Below are positions 1 through 5,557 of a stretch of 5,557 nucleotides of DNA, piece after piece. The first letter of the stretch is position 1. Every line of letters starts with the position of its first letter. Below the pieces are notes generated by a model. The model did no database searches and was not told where the DNA came from. It was given only the letters and a program-made list of their open reading frames with translations. Source of the DNA: Deltaproteobacteria bacterium (lineage in GTDB: Bacteria > Desulfobacterota > BSN033 > UBA1163); the NCBI GenBank assembly GCA_016875155.1, contig VGSD01000216.1:1-5557 (forward strand). Direction: 5' to 3'. The position numbers and the translations under genes are program-made.

Positions 1-1
1 A

Positions 2-229
2 AAAGGTGAATGGGTTCCAGTTAAGAACCTTTCAAAAAGAAAAGCTGAACTCATGAGGTATGCAAGAAACACATTAAAGAAGGACAAAAGACTCAACATA
101 AGAATTTCCGGAAGAGACCTGACTGAATTACAGAAAAAGGCGGTAAGTGAGGGATTACCTTATCAGACCTATGTTTCCAGTATCATTCATAAATTTGTAA
201 ATGGGAAACTGATCGAGGCAAAAAATTAA
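2..229 (+). CDS. CopG/ribbon-helix-helix antitoxin-like protein, 3' part
   Basis: Only the last 75 codons are in the window; the reading frame is open at the left edge and ends at TAA 227-229. The visible part has a basic stretch (about residues 12-30) and then a ribbon-helix-helix pattern: a beta strand RLNIRIS (30-36), helix A around GRDLTELQKKAVSEG (37-51), and a second helix beginning at LPYQTYVSSIIHKF (52-65). The 'xIRIS..DL..LQKKA...G.PYQT..SSI.HK...G.L' layout is characteristic of CopG/RHH antitoxins of the COG5304 type, which bind their own operator as dimers and neutralise a toxin. In such pairs the toxin gene often precedes the antitoxin, so it would lie just outside the window. The toxin class cannot be told from here, and an orphan RHH regulator is possible. 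The gene ends 223 nt before the kinase, with no sign of a functional link. Confidence 0.8.
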   Translation, partial: KGEWVPVKNLSKRKAELMRYARNTLKKDKRLNIRISGRDLTELQKKAVSEGLPYQTYVSSIIHKFVNGKLIEAKN

Positions 230-293
230 ACTGCTAACAGCGGGCTTTTCGGGTGTGTGGAAGGGACGGATGGAGGGTCTCGGTAGGAACGCT

Positions 294-359
294 GGTTGCC
301 CATGATGACGCCAAAACGGATCATAGGATAAGGATGACAAACACGGGCACGAGGAAACC
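294..359. other. Self-complementary intergenic segment, possible RNA structure
   Basis: The 223-nt gap 230-452 holds no gene I can support. Within it, complementary segments nest as follows: GGTT (294-297) with AACC (356-359), GCCC (298-301) with GGGC (345-348), and ATGAT (302-306) with ATCAT (320-324), with two further C-G pairs (311-312 with 318-319) closing an AAAAC loop. This would give a branched or bulged stem lying upstream of the kinase. I recognise no known riboswitch or ncRNA family in it. Short helices with large bulges arise easily by chance, so this is only a candidate leader structure, operator or dispersed repeat. The strand is not determined. Confidence 0.2.
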
Positions 360-441
360 GTCTGTTCATGAGGCGTTTCATCAAATCCCAGGAAGAAAGG
401 CGCGGTGTCAGGCAACGGTAATTCGGTACTTTTCATCTCAT

Positions 442-447
442 GGGAGG
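442..447 (+). promoter_or_regulatory. Ribosome binding site that fixes the kinase start
   Basis: GGGAGG lies 5 nt before the ATG at 453. The in-frame ATG at 405, which would add 16 residues, has no comparable Shine-Dalgarno sequence, so 453 is the preferred start. Confidence 0.75.
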
Positions 448-452
448 TTTTA

Positions 453-2468
453 ATGTCTCGTAAAGGACTTATGGCTGTTGAAGCACTAAGTGATATTTCT
501 AAATTTCTGAATGCCTCTAAACCTCCAGAAAATCATCTGGATAATGCCCTCCGCATTTTAGGAACATCCACCTCAGCCGTCGGAGTAGCATTGTATAAAA
601 AAGTTTTTACTGATCAGGTAGAATTTACATTGAAATGTCTAGGGGTTTGGAATTCCAAAATAGTCGATCGATCATCGGAAGATTGGTACTTGGATATAAG
701 CCAAGTCAAGCGGTTTCCAGGTGAGTGGTGGCCCATTTTGGAGGCAGATGAAATCCTACAGATCGATCACACATCTTCTCTTTCGTTCAAGCGTTCTGTT
801 AACCTTACCTTCATACCCATTTTAATCGAGGGAAACCTCTTCGGGTTCTTGTGCCTTAAGGACTCAAGGGGTTGTATTCTTTCAGCCTCTCGGCGAATCT
901 ACTTGAAAGCCGTGAGTCGTATCTTTGAACTTTGGGTCTCCAAATTAAATATCACCAAAAGACTGAACGATTATTTAGATTCGATGCCGACACCCGTTTT
1001 GGTGATGGACGGCAATGGGGTCGTTACGGGATGGAATCGCCCTTCTGAAGAAATGACGGGATGGAGGGCGGAAGAGATCCTGGGGAAAGGGGATTATGCT
1101 CAGGCCATCCCGTATTATGGAGAGCCCCGTCCTACCGTGTCAAATCTGATTTTAAATCCAGATCCTGAATGGGAGGCAGGGTACCTTGAATTCCGAAGAG
1201 TAGAAAATAGTGTCTACTCCTTGTCCTACTGCCCAGGCGTTCCGGGGGGAGGTGCTTTTGTCAGCTGTAACACTTCAAAAATATTTGACATCAATAATCG
1301 ACTGTGGGGAACGGTTCATACGGTTCGAGATGTAAATCGGGAACGACAAATCGAAAAGAATCTTCAGAGATCCGAGTCCATGTACCGAACAATCGCTAAC
1401 TTTGCGGGTGTGGGTATTATGCTTTTTCGAAGAAACAGGGTCCTCTATTGTAATGAACAATTCTTAAAATTTATTGGAAAGAAGGATGAGGAAATTTGCC
1501 TGGATGACCTGGTTAAATGGATCCATCCCCATGATCGAACTGAAACAAACCAGAGATTAGATAACCTATTTGAGGGAATTCCAACGACAGATCGTTTTGA
1601 ATTCCGGGCTCAAAGCCGGGAGGGGAGTCGATATTACCGGTGTAACGCCGCCGTCATGGACTATGAGGATCAACCTACGGTACATTTGATTCTCGATGAT
1701 ATTACCGAGCAAAAAGAATTGGCTCATAAAGCCAGACTGAATGAACTTCGAATGTACCATGATGACCGCCTCACCGCCCTGGGGACAATGGCCGCAGGGA
1801 TCGCTCATGAGTTAAATCAACCCCTCAACACCATTCGGGTCATTACCGATGGCTTTCTCTTTGGGAGAGAGGAAGGTTGGGTGCTTGACCACGAAGAACT
1901 TTATGACAATTTAGAGATGGTTTCAAAACAGGTATTAAGAATGTCCGATGTCATCCAAAATATTCGCAATTTTGCCCGGGAGGATCGTGGACAAAACGAA
2001 GACGACGTCGACCCCAATGATGCTGTCCAAAATGTATTTTCCATGATAGGACGTCAAATTGAAGTGCACGGAATCCAAGTGAAGAAATATTTATTGGCCG
2101 ACATACCACCGATTAAAGCGAATCTGAATCGTTTGGAACAGGTGGTCATGAATTTAATCGTTAATGCCCGTCAGGCCCTTGATGACTGTTCTCACGACAG
2201 CAAGGAACTCTGGGTCAGGACAGGTAAGGAGGATGGTCATATCTTTATTGAAGTTGGAGATAACGCGACTGGAATTCCCGAACCGTTTCTCACAAAGGTT
2301 TTCGACCCCTTTTTCACCACAAAAGAAGTGGGACAAGGAACAGGATTAGGCCTCACCATCAGCCAAACCATCATGTCCGAGTTTAAAGGCCGCATTGAGG
2401 CCTTCAACAACAGCAAGGGAGGAGCTACCTTCTTGGTTACCGCTCCTGTTTCCGGAGGAAGACGTTGA
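453..2468 (+). CDS. Soluble GAF-PAS-PAS sensor histidine kinase (NtrC-system partner)
   Basis: A 671-residue sensor kinase expected to autophosphorylate and pass phosphate to the regulator encoded immediately downstream. Domain order: a GAF-like region (about 20-165, with VNLTFIPILIEGNLFGFLCL as its core); a first PAS domain (about 171-295); a second PAS domain (about 307-420); a dimerisation/phosphoacceptor domain with H-box AGIAHELNQPLN, phospho-His at 452; and a HATPase domain with N-box MNLIVNA (566-572), G1 DNATGIP (from Asp603), F-box FDPFFTTK (617-624) and G2 GQGTGLGL (627-634). HELNQPL places it in the HPK4-like class of DctB/FixL-type kinases. I see no signal peptide or transmembrane segment, so it should be cytoplasmic and sense an internal signal; the ligand cannot be read from sequence. 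The second residue of the G1 glycine pair is Ala (D-N-A-T-G), common in active kinases. It overlaps the regulator by 4 nt. ATG 453 was chosen over ATG 405 because of the RBS at 442-447. Confidence 0.95.
   Translation: MSRKGLMAVEALSDISKFLNASKPPENHLDNALRILGTSTSAVGVALYKKVFTDQVEFTLKCLGVWNSKIVDRSSEDWYLDISQVKRFPGEWWPILEADEILQIDHTSSLSFKRSVNLTFIPILIEGNLFGFLCLKDSRGCILSASRRIYLKAVSRIFELWVSKLNITKRLNDYLDSMPTPVLVMDGNGVVTGWNRPSEEMTGWRAEEILGKGDYAQAIPYYGEPRPTVSNLILNPDPEWEAGYLEFRRVENSVYSLSYCPGVPGGGAFVSCNTSKIFDINNRLWGTVHTVRDVNRERQIEKNLQRSESMYRTIANFAGVGIMLFRRNRVLYCNEQFLKFIGKKDEEICLDDLVKWIHPHDRTETNQRLDNLFEGIPTTDRFEFRAQSREGSRYYRCNAAVMDYEDQPTVHLILDDITEQKELAHKARLNELRMYHDDRLTALGTMAAGIAHELNQPLNTIRVITDGFLFGREEGWVLDHEELYDNLEMVSKQVLRMSDVIQNIRNFAREDRGQNEDDVDPNDAVQNVFSMIGRQIEVHGIQVKKYLLADIPPIKANLNRLEQVVMNLIVNARQALDDCSHDSKELWVRTGKEDGHIFIEVGDNATGIPEPFLTKVFDPFFTTKEVGQGTGLGLTISQTIMSEFKGRIEAFNNSKGGATFLVTAPVSGGRR
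2454..2458 (+). promoter_or_regulatory. Ribosome binding site for the TTG start of the response regulator
   Basis: GGAGG sits 6 nt before the TTG at 2465. It supports this non-ATG start, which is also required to give the first beta strand of the receiver domain (MNILLVDDE). The site lies inside the last codons of the kinase gene. Confidence 0.8.
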
Positions 2469-3922
2469 ACATCCTTTTAGTCGACGATGAGCCGGATGTC
2501 CGGAAAAGCCTGTCTAACTTCCTTCACAAATTAGGCCATACGATCACTTGTGCCGCCAATGGGCTTGAAGCCCTTCAGGAGTTTCATTCAAGGGATTATG
2601 AGCTGATCATTACGGACATCCGGATGCCGGGAATGGATGGGCTTGAATTGATGCGTCGCATTAAACAGGTTGAACGTTCCTCCGTGGACATTCTCATTAT
2701 TACAGGCCACGGAGATATCGACAATGCGGTGAAAGCGCTCAAGTATGGGGCTTATGACTACCTTCATAAACCGGTTAACGTGCGGGAGTTAGCCATCACC
2801 CTTGAACGGGCGTCCGAATATCGGACCTTGCGAGCAAATTATAATCGGTTGAAAAAGGAGTTTCAGGAGCAGGTCGAACAGGAAACCCAGGCATTTCGGG
2901 GAAGGGCAGATCAATTGCGGGAAGCCTACCTGGAAGAAATTGGTTTAGGGGATGTCTACGTTTATTCTGAAGCCATGCGGAGGGTCATGGATCTAGCGGA
3001 AAAATACAGTTCCGACCGGTTCGTCCCTATTCTGATCGAAGGGGAAACTGGAACGGGGAAGGAACTTGTTGCAAGATACATTCATTATTACGAAAAAGGA
3101 AAAGCGTTGACCCCTTTTGTCGCCATTAACTGCGGGGGCATCCCATCGGAATTATTTGAGGTGGAGCTTTTTGGGCATGAGGGAGGCGCTTACACGGGCG
3201 CAACGTTAACAGGCCGAATGGGGAAGTTTGAAATGGCCAGAGGTGGGACCATCTTTCTGGATGAAATCGGAGAGTTGCCGGCGAATCTTCAGGTTAAATT
3301 TCTGAGGGTCATCGAAGATAAAAAGCTCTTTCGAGTAGGCGGAATCAAGGAGATCCCTATCGATGTTCGTATCATTTCAGCAACCAATAAAAACCTCTCT
3401 CAAGAAGTGGCCAAAAAACGATTTCGAGAAGACCTTTATTATCGAATCAATATGGGGACTATTCGAATTCCTCCGCTCCGGGATAGGCGGGAGGATATTC
3501 TGCCGATGGCACTCCGGTTTGTGAGGCGCTCTTTTTCTCGTACAGGTAAGACGTTTAATGAATTCACAACGGATGCCCAGGAGTTTCTCAGGTCCTATTC
3601 CTGGCCTGGTAATGTCAGACAGCTTAGAAATGCCATGGAACGATTGGCACTTCTGGGACCTTGGGACCGTATTCATCGCCAAGATCTTTCCTTCATACAC
3701 GATTCACCCCCCATGGATGAGAGGCTCAATCCATTTAAACCTGTGCTTGGACAAAGTGAGTTTGAATTGCCTCCCACAACATTGAATCTGGAGCATCTCA
3801 CAAACGAAATCATTAAACGGGCATTAGAAAAAAGTCGGGGGAATCAAACCCAAACGGCACAATACCTCGGTCTCTCCCGCAGGGTCCTCCAAGGGAAATT
3901 AAAAAAAATGAACCTTCTCTAA
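2465..3922 (+). CDS. NtrC-family sigma-54-dependent response regulator
   Basis: A 485-residue bacterial enhancer-binding protein with all three standard domains. Receiver (1-115): acidic pair D7/D8, phospho-acceptor D51 in TDIRMPGMDG, switch T80 and K102 in HKP. A charged, probably coiled-coil linker follows (about 116-158). AAA+ sigma-54 activation domain (about 165-395): Walker A GETGTGKE (193-200), sigma-54 contact loop GAYTGA (241-246), Walker B GGTIFLDEIG with D266/E267, sensor I ATN (306-308), FREDLYYRIN carrying the putative arginine fingers R321 and R327, and WPGNVRQL (380-387). C-terminal Fis-type HTH (about 442-485): GNQTQTAQYLGLSRRVLQGKLKK. All catalytic residues are present. The contact loop has Tyr for the usual Phe (GAFTGA), a conservative change. 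It starts at TTG within the kinase stop region (TTGA overlap), implying translational coupling. Its likely target is the sigma-54 promoter at 4090-4105, 168 nt beyond its stop. Confidence 0.96.
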   Translation: MNILLVDDEPDVRKSLSNFLHKLGHTITCAANGLEALQEFHSRDYELIITDIRMPGMDGLELMRRIKQVERSSVDILIITGHGDIDNAVKALKYGAYDYLHKPVNVRELAITLERASEYRTLRANYNRLKKEFQEQVEQETQAFRGRADQLREAYLEEIGLGDVYVYSEAMRRVMDLAEKYSSDRFVPILIEGETGTGKELVARYIHYYEKGKALTPFVAINCGGIPSELFEVELFGHEGGAYTGATLTGRMGKFEMARGGTIFLDEIGELPANLQVKFLRVIEDKKLFRVGGIKEIPIDVRIISATNKNLSQEVAKKRFREDLYYRINMGTIRIPPLRDRREDILPMALRFVRRSFSRTGKTFNEFTTDAQEFLRSYSWPGNVRQLRNAMERLALLGPWDRIHRQDLSFIHDSPPMDERLNPFKPVLGQSEFELPPTTLNLEHLTNEIIKRALEKSRGNQTQTAQYLGLSRRVLQGKLKKMNLL

Positions 3923-3942
3923 TTCAACCTCTGTCCTTCCTT

Positions 3943-3962
3943 CAAATCCAATTTAGGATTTG
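3943..3962. repeat. Perfect 7-bp inverted repeat after the regulator gene
   Basis: CAAATCC (3943-3949) and GGATTTG (3956-3962) are perfectly complementary around a 6-nt AATTTA loop, starting 20 nt after the regulator stop. On the + strand no T-run follows (TCATCGCG), so it is not a classical intrinsic terminator. It could be a transcript 3'-end hairpin or a protein-binding dyad. Confidence 0.55.
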
Positions 3963-3970
3963 TCATCGCG

Positions 3971-3988
3971 TTGTACCGGGTGGTGCAA
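3971..3988. promoter_or_regulatory. Putative activator site 1 (upstream activating sequence)
   Basis: An 18-bp dyad, TTGTACC-N4-GGTGCAA, whose arms differ from perfect symmetry only at one T/G pair. Its centre is about 136 bp upstream of the predicted sigma-54 start site. It shares the core GYACC-N4-GGTGC with the dyad at 4004-4017, which is what two binding sites for a Fis-type HTH dimer would look like. Assigning it to the adjacent regulator is inference from position and symmetry. Confidence 0.6.
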
Positions 3989-4003
3989 CTCGACCTTTAT
4001 CGG

Positions 4004-4017
4004 GCACCACTTGGTGC
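4004..4017. promoter_or_regulatory. Putative activator site 2 (upstream activating sequence)
   Basis: A perfect dyad GCACC-N4-GGTGC; if the centre is counted more tightly, GCACCA-CT-TGGTGC. Its centre lies 31 bp from that of site 1, close to three helical turns, so both would face the same side of the DNA. It is about 105 bp upstream of the predicted start site, within the usual range for NtrC-type enhancers. Confidence 0.6.
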
Positions 4018-4089
4018 ACCTAAATCAAAAATCCTTTGCCACCAACCTATAACCGGCGGATATTGTAAGACATTTAATTTATTGTGATC

Positions 4090-4105
4090 TGGCATCTGAT
4101 TTGCA
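4090..4105 (+). promoter_or_regulatory. Sigma-54 (RpoN) -24/-12 promoter
   Basis: TGGCAT-N5-TTGCA matches the sigma-54 consensus TGGCAC-N5-TTGCA at all but one position, with the invariant GG (4091-4092) and GC (4103-4104) at exact spacing. Transcription is predicted to begin near 4116, leaving a leader of about 23 nt. The methyltransferase ATG at 4139 has a GAGG ribosome site at 4130-4133. The element lies downstream of a sigma-54 activator gene and two dyads, which strongly raises its credibility. Confidence 0.85.
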
Positions 4106-4138
4106 ATTTAAGATTGCTCGAAAAATATCGAGGAAAGA

Positions 4139-4933
4139 ATGCTCATCATCGGAGAAAGAATCAACGCTTCTCGTCAGCATATCGCTAAGGCGATCCTTTC
4201 CCAAAATGCAGCGTTTATTCAGAATGAAGCAAAGGCCCAGGGCATGGCCGGAGCGGATTACATTGATGTCAATGCAGGAACCTTTGTTGGAGAAGAGGCA
4301 GCAAGGCTCAAATGGGTGATTCAGGTTGTCCAGGAAGCGGTTGACCTTCCATTATGTATCGATAGTTCAGACCCGGACGTCATCGAAAATGTTCTCCCTT
4401 TAACAAAAAAACCACCGATGATCAATTCGATCACGTTGGATTCGTTCAGAATGAAGAAGATTTTACCACTTGTTGTTGAACATCAAACGAAAGTCATCGC
4501 GTTATGCCAAAAGGAAAACACCATGGCGGAAACCCTCCAGGCCAAGATCGAGATGGCCGGTTTATTCGTGAATGAAGCCTTGAGGCTCGGAATACCAATC
4601 GAAAACCTATATATCGATCCACTCGTGTATCCCCTTGCCACCCATTACCTTTCCGCCTCCGTGACGCTGAGTGCCATCGAAGAGATCGTAAAAGGTTTTC
4701 CGGGGGTTCATACCACGTGCGGTTTGACCAATATTTCCTATGGTCTTCCCGCCCGGAAGCTGGTGAATCGTACTTTCCTCTCGGCAGCAATCCAGAAGGG
4801 GTTAGATTCCGTTATCATGGACCCCACAGATCGACAGTTATATGGAACCCTTAAGGCGGCCCTGATGGTTGCAGGAAAAGACGAGTATTGCGCAATCTAT
4901 CTTCGATGCTTCAGGGAGGATCTGTTCGAGTAA
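4139..4933 (+). CDS. Methyltetrahydrofolate:corrinoid methyltransferase (AcsE/MtgA-type, pterin-binding)
   Basis: A complete 264-residue enzyme of the DHPS-like pterin-binding TIM-barrel family, about the length of Moorella AcsE. It should move a methyl group between 5-methyltetrahydrofolate and the cobalt of a corrinoid protein in the cytoplasm. Motifs along the barrel: LIIGERIN (2-9), YIDVNAG (41-47), LCIDSSDP with D75, MINSITLD with N96, NLYIDPL with D160, and CGLTNISYGLP with N198. These match in position the pterin-binding Asp75, Asn96, Asp160 and the catalytic Asn199 of AcsE. The DVNAGTF and GLTNISYGLP wording resembles the MtgA-like and unassigned corrinoid-methyltransferase group more than strict AcsE, so a role in Wood-Ljungdahl carbon fixation is not assured. 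It is not dihydropteroate synthase, despite frequent mislabelling of this family. GAGG at 4130-4133 supports the start. It is the first gene behind the sigma-54 promoter, and the PanB-like gene follows after 58 nt. Confidence 0.9.
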   Translation: MLIIGERINASRQHIAKAILSQNAAFIQNEAKAQGMAGADYIDVNAGTFVGEEAARLKWVIQVVQEAVDLPLCIDSSDPDVIENVLPLTKKPPMINSITLDSFRMKKILPLVVEHQTKVIALCQKENTMAETLQAKIEMAGLFVNEALRLGIPIENLYIDPLVYPLATHYLSASVTLSAIEEIVKGFPGVHTTCGLTNISYGLPARKLVNRTFLSAAIQKGLDSVIMDPTDRQLYGTLKAALMVAGKDEYCAIYLRCFREDLFE

Positions 4934-4991
4934 ATTCTCAGACAAGGAATTTCAAAATAATAGAACAAACAGGTTCAAGAGGAGGGTGGAG

Positions 4992-5557
4992 ATGGAGAGA
5001 AAAAAGGTAACGATCAAGCAGTTGCAGGAGAAGAAGGCCCAAAAAAAACTTATTACCATGCTTTCAGCTTACGATTACCCTCTCGGTCAGGCTATGGATC
5101 GGGCTGGTATTGACATTGTTTGCGTTGGCGATTCCCTGGGAATGGTGGTTCTTGGATATGAAGGGACCGTCCCGGTCACCATGGAGCAAATGCTCCATCA
5201 TTGTCAAGCTGTTACGGCAGGATGCAAACATGCCTTCGTGGTGGCGGATATGCCGTTCGGCTCATATAACGAGAGCAAAGAACAGGCCATCCGGAATGGG
5301 AATCGGTTTCTCAAGGAAGGAAAAGCAGATGCGGTTTTATTAGAAGGGGGTGAACGAATTGTCGAGATCGCCCAAGCCCTTGTTAAAGCGGGAATCCCGG
5401 TTATGGGACACCTCGGGGTAACCCCGCAGACCGTGTCCATGCAAAGCGGGTTTAAAGTCCGGGGGACTTCTTCAGAGGAAGCCTATCAATTGCTCAAAGA
5501 GGCGTTTATGCTGGAGCAGGCCGGTGTCTTTGCAATTGAGCTTGAATGCATCCCTGA
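4992..5557 (+). CDS. PanB-like ketopantoate hydroxymethyltransferase homologue with altered active site, 5' part
   Basis: The first 188 codons of a gene that runs off the right edge; the family is about 260-290 residues. True PanB transfers the one-carbon unit of 5,10-methylene-tetrahydrofolate to alpha-ketoisovalerate in pantothenate synthesis. Family motifs seen: SAYDYP (25-30), VGDSLGMVVLGY with metal/substrate residues D47 and S48, ADMPF with D86, the LEGGE motif with E118, GHLGVTPQ with H140, and LECIP with catalytic E185. The lysine normally found two residues before the glutamate (Lys112 in E. coli, VKIEGG) is leucine here (L116, VLLEGG). ADMPF is followed by Gly instead of the usual Met or Leu. 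These changes suggest a paralogue with altered substrate or reaction. AGGAGG at 4980-4985, 6 nt before the ATG, supports the start. It is probably co-transcribed with the methyltransferase, 58 nt upstream, from the sigma-54 promoter. Confidence applies to family membership, not to PanB activity. Confidence 0.9.
   Translation, partial: MERKKVTIKQLQEKKAQKKLITMLSAYDYPLGQAMDRAGIDIVCVGDSLGMVVLGYEGTVPVTMEQMLHHCQAVTAGCKHAFVVADMPFGSYNESKEQAIRNGNRFLKEGKADAVLLEGGERIVEIAQALVKAGIPVMGHLGVTPQTVSMQSGFKVRGTSSEEAYQLLKEAFMLEQAGVFAIELECIP

Noticed and set aside
230..252. Possible intrinsic terminator after the antitoxin gene (TTTT at 246-249)
   Set aside because: Only a 3-bp CTG/CAG stem can be formed and the T-run is not adjacent to it.
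155..436. 93-codon open frame on the - strand
   Set aside because: It overlaps the 3' end of the antitoxin gene, has no recognisable domain and a Pro/Ser/His/Phe-rich composition typical of spurious frames. It was kept only as part of the unexplained intergenic stretch.
405..452. Upstream ATG giving a kinase 16 residues longer
   Set aside because: There is no Shine-Dalgarno sequence near 405, whereas GGGAGG is ideally placed for ATG 453.
253..453. 66-codon open frame on the + strand before the kinase
   Set aside because: It begins with a non-ATG codon without an RBS, shows no family pattern, and simply ends at the TAA that precedes the kinase ATG.
2259..2279. Kinase G1 box DNATGIP as a possibly defective ATP site
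   Set aside because: Ala in place of the first Gly (D-x-A-x-G) is common in active histidine kinases, and the N, F and G2 boxes are intact.
3507..3522. TGGCAC-like -24 element inside the regulator gene
   Set aside because: At the required spacing the -12 region reads TTTGT, putting the G one base out of place and lacking the invariant GC, and it lies within coding sequence.
3645..3660. Second TGGCAC inside the regulator gene
   Set aside because: The -12 position reads GGACC instead of TTGCA; chance match in coding sequence.
4022..4039. Possible IHF site (AATCAA followed by TT) between enhancer and promoter
   Set aside because: The spacing and TTR part do not fit WATCAA-N4-TTR. An IHF bend would make sense here, but the sequence does not support a call.
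4139..4933. Dihydropteroate synthase (FolP)
   Set aside because: The fold is shared, but LIIGERIN, MINS, YIDPL and GLTNIS at AcsE-like positions indicate the methyltetrahydrofolate methyltransferase branch.

Overview
The window reads as ordinary bacterial chromosome of an anaerobe. Atypical folate/corrinoid one-carbon genes sit beside a sigma-54 two-component system, a combination typical of Desulfobacterota (Syntrophales-like or sulfate reducers) or Nitrospirota. The taxonomic guess rests on gene content only; no rRNA or other marker gene is present. All genes lie on the + strand.

Layout. (1) 2-229: the 3' end of a CopG/ribbon-helix-helix antitoxin-like gene; its partner, if any, lies off the left edge. 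(2) 230-452: an intergenic stretch with no convincing gene but some self-complementary sequence. (3) 453-2468 and 2465-3922: a soluble GAF-PAS-PAS histidine kinase and an NtrC-type response regulator (REC, AAA+, Fis HTH), overlapping by 4 nt through a TTG start. (4) 3923-4138: a compact control region with a 7-bp-arm hairpin, two similar dyads (GYACC-N4-GGTGC) whose centres are 31 bp apart, a near-consensus sigma-54 -24/-12 element and a short leader. (5) 4139-4933: a complete methyltetrahydrofolate:corrinoid methyltransferase of the AcsE/MtgA type. (6) 4992-5557: the first 188 codons of a PanB-like ketopantoate hydroxymethyltransferase homologue, cut by the window edge.

How they fit together (inference). 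The kinase senses an unknown cytoplasmic signal and phosphorylates the regulator. The regulator binds the two dyads about 105 and 136 bp upstream of the predicted start site and activates the sigma-54 promoter for the methyltransferase and the PanB-like gene. The most unusual points are two. First, the PanB-like protein has leucine where the family has an active-site lysine (VKxEGG becomes VLLEGG), so it may not make pantothenate. Second, it is paired with a corrinoid methyltransferase under what looks like dedicated sigma-54 control. Together they suggest an inducible one-carbon or methyl-transfer pathway rather than housekeeping vitamin B5 synthesis.
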